DNA of 28,938 nucleotides from a virus. Location of the stretch: the IMG/VR virus record IMGVR_UViG_3300030108_002379, positions 1-28,938 of that record. One strand, 5' to 3'. The notes beneath the pieces are model-generated. The model saw only the letters and a list, made by a program, of their open reading frames with translations, was not told the origin of the DNA and made no database searches. Both the position numbers and the translations under genes were made by a program. Below, piece by piece: positions 7,501 through 15,400 of the stretch; position 1 is the stretch's first letter; every line of letters starts with the position of its first letter.

Positions 7501-9399
7501 ATGGCAATAGGTATATTAAGCGCACTAGATGGTATACAGGGTGAAGCTAGACCCGACGATAATTCTGTGGTGCCTCCAATAGATAGGTTAGCTAGTTTAC
7601 CTCAAACGTTGATTATGCAAATGGCGCAGAAAGGACAGATCCCTAAAACAATGGTAGCTCCTGTTCTTGCAAAAAAAGCAGAGAACGCACAGATGGGTAT
7701 GCAGATGCAAGCAGCTATGCAGAAAGCACAAGCAGGTGCGGTGCCTCCAAGCACGGTAATAGAGAAAGTTATTGCACAAAACGCAGCTCAAGAAGCTGCT
7801 CCTATGAATAGATCAAACGTCGGTGTTGCCTCGGCTCCAATGAGACCTGATATGTATAGAAGGGGGATGGCAGGTGGTGGTATCGTTGCGTTCCAAAAAG
7901 GGGGCTACAACCCTTACACTTCTGAAGAAAGTTATATCTCGTTTCAAGATTACGTCAATAAGAAAAAAGCTGCGGGTTCATTACCAGCAGATTTTAATGC
8001 AAGTGCAGCTAAAAATGTAGAGCCAGTAAGAAATGAGGTGGGAAGAATAGTTGATTATAATTTTGTTGGTGATGGATTTATGAACATCAATGTACGTGGC
8101 GTGGGAGATCAAAATCCAGACGTAGAAGGAACCACGGTATTACCAAAAAGCGGTGGTAGTGGAGTGCGTAACATACTAACTGAAGGTTTTAATGGTGGAG
8201 ATGGTGTATATGGCAAAGGGACTGGTGGACTAGGTGGCATTCTTACTAGAAAAAAACAAGAAGAACTTGATGCGCTTAGAGAGATGTATGAACAACCTGT
8301 GCCGAAACTTAAAAAAACAGATTTTGATAGTATGTCTGAAACAGACTTCGACGCTGCATATGAAGAAGTGTTTGGTAAAAAACAACCTTTACGCACCGAA
8401 GATGTTGAAAAAGATGACGGTGTTATAACGGTAAGCGCAGAAGATTACCGAAAAAGACAGGCAGAAAAAAAAGCAGCAGAAGAAAAAGCAGCAGAAGAAA
8501 AAGCAGCAGAAGAAGTTGTAGTGTCTCCTACAATAGAAGAAGATGCTGATTTAGATAATATATCTGCTGCAGAGGGTAAAACTCAAACAGAAGCCATAGT
8601 AAAAGAACTTAAACAAGATCAAAAAGGCAATAAAAATAAACCTGCAGAGCCTAAAGAGTTTGTCGGTCTTTCAGGAGATGATGTTGCTATGCTGGGGTTA
8701 CAGTTCGGTCTTGAGTTACTTGGAACTAAACAACAAAACTTCTTTACTGCAATAGGTGATGCTGGAAAACCAGCACTTAAGACAGCACTTGCCTTGAAAC
8801 AAGAGAAGAAGAAGCAAGCCTTTACCAAGTCAGAACGTGAAGCAGGACAGAAATTCCAGTTAGAGCTGCAAGATAAGAAACAAACAGGTGCTGAAAAAAT
8901 ACAAGAATTAGCGAATAAAGCTCCTACTAAGACGCAAAAGATAGCTATGACTCTTGCTAAGATTAGGGGTAGAACAGAACCTAATTTCACTGATTTATTT
9001 GACGCATCTAAAATACAAGGCTCTAACGCAACCACAGAGTCTGCTATAATTGCAGTGGCTGGTAAAGGTGTAGAAGCAGGGTTAGACGCATATGAAAAAT
9101 TAATTCAGCCGGGGGGAGCTTTACGTAATATCCAATTACTTGCAGTGGGTAGAACAGCAAAAGTCTCAGAAGCAGAAAGACAAACAGTGCTTAATGCTAA
9201 AGCTCAACTAGCGCAACAAAGGGGAGTGAGTGCCGACTCTGTATCTGACCAAGATGCAGCTCAGTATGTATTAGACCAACAAAGGAAGAAGATGGCAAGT
9301 AAAGGTATGGCTGCTGCTGGAGTAGCAGAGGATACATTCGGAAGAATAGTAGAAGAGAGATTCCCTAAAGGAAATAGAGTACAATTTTCTGATTTATAA
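7501..9399 (+). CDS. Large low-complexity virion-type protein
   Basis: A 632-aa protein without recognisable catalytic motifs. The N-terminal third is Gln/Met/Ala-rich (MGMQMQAAMQKAQAGAVPPS) and leads to MAGGGIVAFQKGGYNPYT, a glycine motif I associate with uncultured marine phage virion proteins. A charged central linker contains a perfect 15-bp tandem repeat encoding KAAEE three times (residues 324-338). The C-terminal half is helical (FVGLSGDDVAMLGLQFGLEL; LALKQEKKKQAFTKSEREAG) and ends FPKGNRVQFSDL. It follows the previous gene by 3 nt and precedes the giant polyvalent gene by 13 nt, so it lies in the same late operon. Probably another internal or ejected virion protein; function is inferred from context only. 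Confidence 0.6.
   Translation: MAIGILSALDGIQGEARPDDNSVVPPIDRLASLPQTLIMQMAQKGQIPKTMVAPVLAKKAENAQMGMQMQAAMQKAQAGAVPPSTVIEKVIAQNAAQEAAPMNRSNVGVASAPMRPDMYRRGMAGGGIVAFQKGGYNPYTSEESYISFQDYVNKKKAAGSLPADFNASAAKNVEPVRNEVGRIVDYNFVGDGFMNINVRGVGDQNPDVEGTTVLPKSGGSGVRNILTEGFNGGDGVYGKGTGGLGGILTRKKQEELDALREMYEQPVPKLKKTDFDSMSETDFDAAYEEVFGKKQPLRTEDVEKDDGVITVSAEDYRKRQAEKKAAEEKAAEEKAAEEVVVSPTIEEDADLDNISAAEGKTQTEAIVKELKQDQKGNKNKPAEPKEFVGLSGDDVAMLGLQFGLELLGTKQQNFFTAIGDAGKPALKTALALKQEKKKQAFTKSEREAGQKFQLELQDKKQTGAEKIQELANKAPTKTQKIAMTLAKIRGRTEPNFTDLFDASKIQGSNATTESAIIAVAGKGVEAGLDAYEKLIQPGGALRNIQLLAVGRTAKVSEAERQTVLNAKAQLAQQRGVSADSVSDQDAAQYVLDQQRKKMASKGMAAAGVAEDTFGRIVEERFPKGNRVQFSDL
8470..8514 (+). repeat. Three perfect copies of a 15-bp in-frame tandem repeat
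   Basis: AAAGCAGCAGAAGAA occurs three times head to tail, in frame with the 632-aa gene, giving KAAEE three times within a charged helical linker. A partial, diverged copy lies just upstream. Perfect identity at the DNA level suggests recent slippage, and copy number may vary between relatives. Confidence 0.9.
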
Positions 9400-9412
9400 T
9401 AAGGTAAATTAA

Positions 9413-12400
9413 ATGCCATATGAAGTAGAACTCCCAGACGGTACAATTATACAAGGCATACCAGATGATATGCCGCGATCTGAAGTACGTAAGCGTATAC
9501 TAAAAGCTTATCCTCAATTTGCTACAGAGGAAGACAAAGTACCATCACCTGCACCTGCTCCGGTTGTAACAGAAACCGAAACCGAACCTCCACCAGCTCC
9601 AGTAACACCGACAGCAGAGGCAGAAGTAGAAGAGCAAGTTTCAGAAAGCGAATTAGGAGTGCAGGGTGTGTCTGATTTAGATGCACTTATACCTGCTGGG
9701 GCAGAAGAAAAAGCAAAAAGCGTACTCGATACATTTACAGGTTTATTGGAAGAACCTCTTGCTGCATCAGCATTACCTCCTGCACTTAGGTTTTTAGCTC
9801 CTACAACTGAAGAAGACATATCATCTAGGGCTTTTCTTGAACGAGGTGTTCTATCTCGCATAAGAGCAGCTTCAGATTTTTTTGGTGCTGGTAATGAATT
9901 TTCCGATGCGATAGAAAAAAGAAAAGAAGAGGTAAGCGAGCTTATATCAGATGCGTCACAAGGAAGACTGGATAGAGCCGCTAAAAAAATGGAGGATGCG
10001 AAAGGCAAAGGCACATTAGCAGAAATTAAAGCGGCTCTTGAGGCGTTTGCAATCGCACCCGCAGAAATAACAGGAGAAGCTTTAGCTACAACTATACCCG
10101 ACTTAATAGCTATTGCTGCAGCAGCAACTCTAGGGCCAACCGCCGCGGTCGGTACGGCTGTTACTTTGGGGGCTACATCTGGTCTCGGTATTGTTAAAGG
10201 CGCCATATATGATGAAGTAGAAGCGGCACTAATTAAACAAGGATCTTCTCCAGAAGAAGCCGAGAAAAGAGCTAAGGTAGCTCAAGAATATTTTGGTAAG
10301 AACTATAAAGAAATTCTTGCTGGTGGTGGACTAGGTATTCTAGCTACCCTAACTGGTTTAGAAAAAGGAGTCATGGCGCCCATAATACAAAATGCCGTGT
10401 CTAAATCAATAGCAAGAAAAATAGCAGAAGGTGCAGTAAAAGAGGGAGTGCCTGAGTTTTTACAAGGGGCAGAAGAGCAGCTCGCACGCAACTTAGCTTT
10501 GAGCCGAGAAGGTATTGAAACCGACCCACTTAAGGGTGTCGTCGGTGCCGGAACATTAGAAGGATTGGCTGGTTCAACTTTAGGTGCCGCTGGCGAGGTA
10601 GCCCTTTCACGAGAAGCGACAGAGGAGCAAGCAACATACGACGCAAGGAAAAGAGACTTCAATAAAGAGGTGAATGAAGTAACAGATGTAGAGTTTAATG
10701 AAATTTTAGGAGGATCTCCAGATGATGTCGATACTACCATCGCTGAACTTGAATTTGACGACCCTGACAGAGAAGGACTTGAACCTAGCGTTCCGCTGCT
10801 TGGCGGACCAGAACCAGAACCAAAGTTACTTGAAGGACCTACCCCCGAACCTGAAGAAACTGACGGAGCACGATTGGGAGATGTTGAGCCTACTCCTGTC
10901 AAGCCTAGAGCTACAAAGGGACGAGTCGACGATACAGTAAAAGAACCTGAGCCTGACTATGTGTCACGTTCGGAAGTATTTGGTTCTTTTAACTTTACAA
11001 ATGAAGTTTCAGATGTATTTGCCGATGAAAAAGTTAAAGTTGCAAAAAGGAATTTGCTTGAACCGCCCATTACAGATTTTAAAGTAAAGAGAGCGCAAGA
11101 AAGAGAGCGCAGATTAGTAGAATTAATGGAAGATTTTGAGCTAAAACAGTACCCTTCCGGCACGGTTGGAGCATCTCCAATGTTTCGATTTGCTAGAGAA
11201 ATAGATGCGAATGAATCTCTCGTAAAAAACAAGATAAGTGAAGAATTTATAGAAACCGATTTTTATGAGGAAAAATACGATAATAAACTACAAAGAGATT
11301 TGTTCAAAAAAATAGTTAACGACACTATAAAAAAACACACTGATTATTTGGCTGATAAGTACGGAAACGCAATAGGAAATGTAAATGCTTTTAGAACCAA
11401 TAACTTAAAAGAAGCATTTAGTTCTTTAGAACCGTTAGCTAATTTAGGCCCTATAGATACGGAAGTATTTAAAAAATTTGTCACTCCTACACCTCTTATT
11501 GCCTCAGCTACAAGAGAGTATGCTAATAGAAGGAGGAGGAAAGAGAATCAAATTGAGCCAGTAAATAGAGCGCTTATAGATATATTAGAAAAAATGAGCG
11601 ATCTAAAAAATATAAGAGAAGATATTAAAATATTTGCTACAAAAGAAGCAAAACGACTACGTAGTTTAAGACCTGCAGCGTATGATAGAGATACCGGAAG
11701 AGCTAGAGAAAGACCGGGAAATAGGTATGATGCTGCAAAAACTGCGCGTAAACATTTGCAAGGTTTAATAGACGACTACGAAAAAATAGGAACAGTTGAA
11801 ATACCTCAATTAGCCGATAGGCTACAAAAAACTTTAGATGGAGAAATACCAAGCCCAACAAAAGAGTTTGTTTCCGAGGTAGTGAAAGAAAAAGCAGGTG
11901 ATATAAAAGAAGGCGACACTGTTACTTTTTACAGAACTTTAGATAAATCAAACCCAGAAGAAGGCACAGTTTTAGCTGTGTTACCCAGAGCGTTTTTAGT
12001 CAACCCTAAAGGAGAACCTCGTTCGGTTAGATTACCAATACCTAAAAGACTAACGCAACTAAAAAAATCAAGTTCTGATGAACCCATGTATAGCGAGCTA
12101 ACAGGGAGTGGTAGCCGCGTAGGTACTCTAACAGCCGAAGCAGATTTAGAAAAACTATATGAGTTGCTAGGCCCTGATATATATGGTTGGGACATAATAC
12201 CAACAGTTGCTAAAGAAACTATGCAGAACTCAGCGGATGCCATAGAAGCCGCTCAAAAATTGGGTATTGTTAAAGAAGGTAAATTTTCTTTTGAAATAGA
12301 TAGACAGTCTAGAACTGTAACTATAAAAGACAACGGTATAGGTATGTCTCCTGAAATAATACAAAAAGCTTTTTTATCTATGGGTGGTAGTGAAAAACAA

Positions 12401-15400
12401 GGTTTAGGGGCTGATGAATCAAAGGGAGGAAAAGGTCTCGCTAAGATGGGTATATTAGGGGCCGCGGAGTCTTTTGATTTGACTACTGTTCATACAGCCG
12501 AAAAAACTGGTGAAAAGGATAAAGACGGTAGAGCAATATACAGACGCAAAAAGACCCCTTCAAAAACTATTATAAAAGGAGAGAACCCAAAAAAAGCTAT
12601 GACGGGCACCCCTGTTACTTTTGAAGAAATAACTAAAGGCATAAAATTTTCTGAAACAGGATCTACTTTAGTTTTAAAGTTTCCTCAAAGATATAGAGAT
12701 TTTAGTATATATTTTGATGGTTACATGCCCGTATTAAGCAGACCTTTGTTTGGAAACATAGAAGTATTAGCAAATGAAGAGGCGTTACCGACCGGAAAAA
12801 ATTTCCCTTTTGATAAATACCAAGAACCTTTAAACGTTACATTTGATTGGGGAGAGGCAGATATATATTTTAGTAACGCCAAAAAGAAAAAACCCACGCA
12901 TACTGTATTAATTTCAGGTATATATCAGTTTGATGTAACGCAGTCTACAGAAGGGGACGCTTTAACTTTTGATGATAAACCAATACCTTACGACATAATA
13001 ATTAACTTAAAAGCGAAGTACGCTCCTGGTGATACTGAAGGACCTTACCCCATAAACAATAGCAGGGAAAATTATAATCCTAATCTAAAAAAAGACATAA
13101 AAGCTTTAAACGCTTATATAAAACAAATTTATTACGGGGAATATGCTTTAGAACAAAGAGACAACTTTAAAGACATAATATCTTTGCCTATACAAGAAAT
13201 AGAAGATGAGTTCGACTTAAACGACTCTTCGCGAAAAAGATTAGAAGACAAATATGAAGACGCTGCTAAGGCTTTTGCAAAAAATAAAGAGGCAGAAAAA
13301 AAGGCAAAAGCAGAAGTAGAAAAAGTTAAAAAGTCTAGACCTAAACAAGTTGTTATATCAAATAATCAAGTTATAGATAAAAACACTCAAAAGATTGTTG
13401 TTAGCGAAAAACAAGTAGAAGCAAGTTTTAAGGCCCAGAAAGCTGCTCCGACCCCTGCAGATTTTGACGTAATATTCGAGGGTAAAACTGAAGATAAACC
13501 TATATTTCATAACAACACCAACATGGTGTTTGACCCACAAAAAAATGCTGAAGACAAAGAGGCGATATTATTTTTTAGTAAGTTAGGTTCTATATTTATA
13601 GATATAAAAAATACTGTTTATGAACTTTACAGCGAAGGAAAGCTTAGAGGGAACTATGGGCCTTTGGCTCCTGGATCTTTGCATTATGTAGGTATTTCTA
13701 TAGATAAAAAATACGCTGGAGTAAATATAGTTAAACCATATAAAGCAGTGTTCTTAAATCCGTTAGGGTCTCATACACCAGATGAAAGTGACATGTTTGT
13801 TATTATGAATGATTACTTTACAACCATGGTTCATGAGTTAGCTCACGTAGCGGTTAGAAGTCATGATGATAATTTTGTAGCGGCTATGGCTAATATAACT
13901 AGAGAGCTTGTAAGAGCTGGTAAAGAAGACTATTATAAAACTGCCATATATGCAGCTATTGCAGATCATGGTGAGGCATTACTTAAATTAAGGAGAAAAT
14001 TTGATGAATTCCAAACAGTTAATCGGTTCTCTTCTCTTGAGGACACTGACGAAGCCGTCGCCGCTAGGAGGCCTGAAGATCGCGAAGTCGGAGGTGAAGA
14101 TGCGATACGCCCTAGCCGCTCAAGAAGGGAGCCTAGAGGGGTTGGCGATGATGACCCCGTTTCGTTCGGCCCTGAAAGCCGAGACCCCGGAACAGTTCCA
14201 GGAGATCGTGGAGGACGTCGCGGGCGCGCCAGCAGACCAGTTGAAGTTGTAGACACCCCCAGTGGGTTAGAAGCTTTAGGTTCGGCATTAGGAGATAGAC
14301 CTGCATTTAAGGATGTAAAGTTCTTCCTGCAGAATGTTTTGTTTGGTAAAGAGCCGTATCCTGCTGAGGGATTCAGAAAGGGGTTGTTCAAACTATTGTC
14401 GGCTAGACAGATGGATGAGGTGATGCCTAAAGTTCTGATAGGTGATTCAGGCGTACCTCAAAAATTAAAGTTTATGCAAGTAGCCTTGAGGTTAGCTGGA
14501 GATGATATACCTAATTTTAGAACTGACATAATTAGGGAAGGCACCAAAGTAAATGACATACTTGCAAAAATAGCGACAGGGCCAAATGGTGTAAAGATAA
14601 TAGAAAGACTAGGTGCTGTAGCTATTGAAGCTACTTCTAAAAGCCAAGATCCGACTGTCGAAGAAGACAGAGACGCTAACCCGCAACTAGCCGAAGCTTA
14701 TGACAATTTACCTAACGATGCTAAAAGAGCTTTCGTAGGTATGAAAAGGTTTTACAAAAACCAGATAAACGGGTTAAAACAAGATTTAATTAGAATGGCT
14801 ACTAGGTTCATAGACCGTAGCACACCGGAAGGTGAAGCATCTTTTGCCGAATCCGTAAGAGATATTGAAGAGCAGTTTAGAGAGATAGATAGATTCCAAC
14901 CATATTTCCCCTTGAAGCGTTTTGGAGATTTTTGGTTACAAATAGGAGACAACGCAGATCCCGACAAAAAGTTTTTTGTGTTTGAATCAGAGCTTAGAAG
15001 AGATAGGATAAAGGAAGAATATAAGCAATATTTAAGAGAACAGTATTCCAGCACAGGGGCCTCGTTTGGAGATAGGTATCAGCCCGTTATTTCAGGCAAT
15101 CAGTTCTTACAAGATGTTCTGATGCAGCAGGTAGTACCACACTCTTCAGAGTTTATTACAAGACTTGAAAGAATAGTAGACAGAGTAGCCGCAAACCCTA
15201 TGGTGGGTGATGTAGACTCGTTTAAAAATAAAGTAAAAGAAGGTATAAGACAGATAGCTTATTTGTTAGCAGCTTCTGGTAGTTTCAAAAAAATGTTTTT
15301 AAATAGAAAGGCTATACAAGGAGCAAGCACAGATATACAGAGGGTGTTCAGTTCTTCTGTTATAAACATAGCATATCAGAGGGCAAGAATACGCTACTAT

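Noticed and set aside
10303-10902. Long minus-strand ORFs (230 and 199 codons) opposite the polyvalent gene, 9514-10902
   Set aside because: Ser/Pro/Ala-rich low-complexity products with no ribosome binding site. They are explained as antisense shadows of Ala/Glu/Gly codons.
10722-10940. A +1-frame 72-codon ORF inside the polyvalent gene, preceded by AGGAGG 8 nt before ATG
   Set aside because: It lies opposite the acidic Pro/Glu-rich linker; its Leu/Asn/Gln-rich product looks like a shadow of repeated GAA/CCA codons. There is no GC or composition break as seen at 14004-14252. Kept as a weak second candidate only.
13966-14391. 141-codon minus-strand ORF across the GC island
   Set aside because: High G+C lowers stop frequency on every frame; the product is Pro/Ser/Arg-rich and has no Shine-Dalgarno site. 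The plus-strand frame at 14004 has the better evidence.
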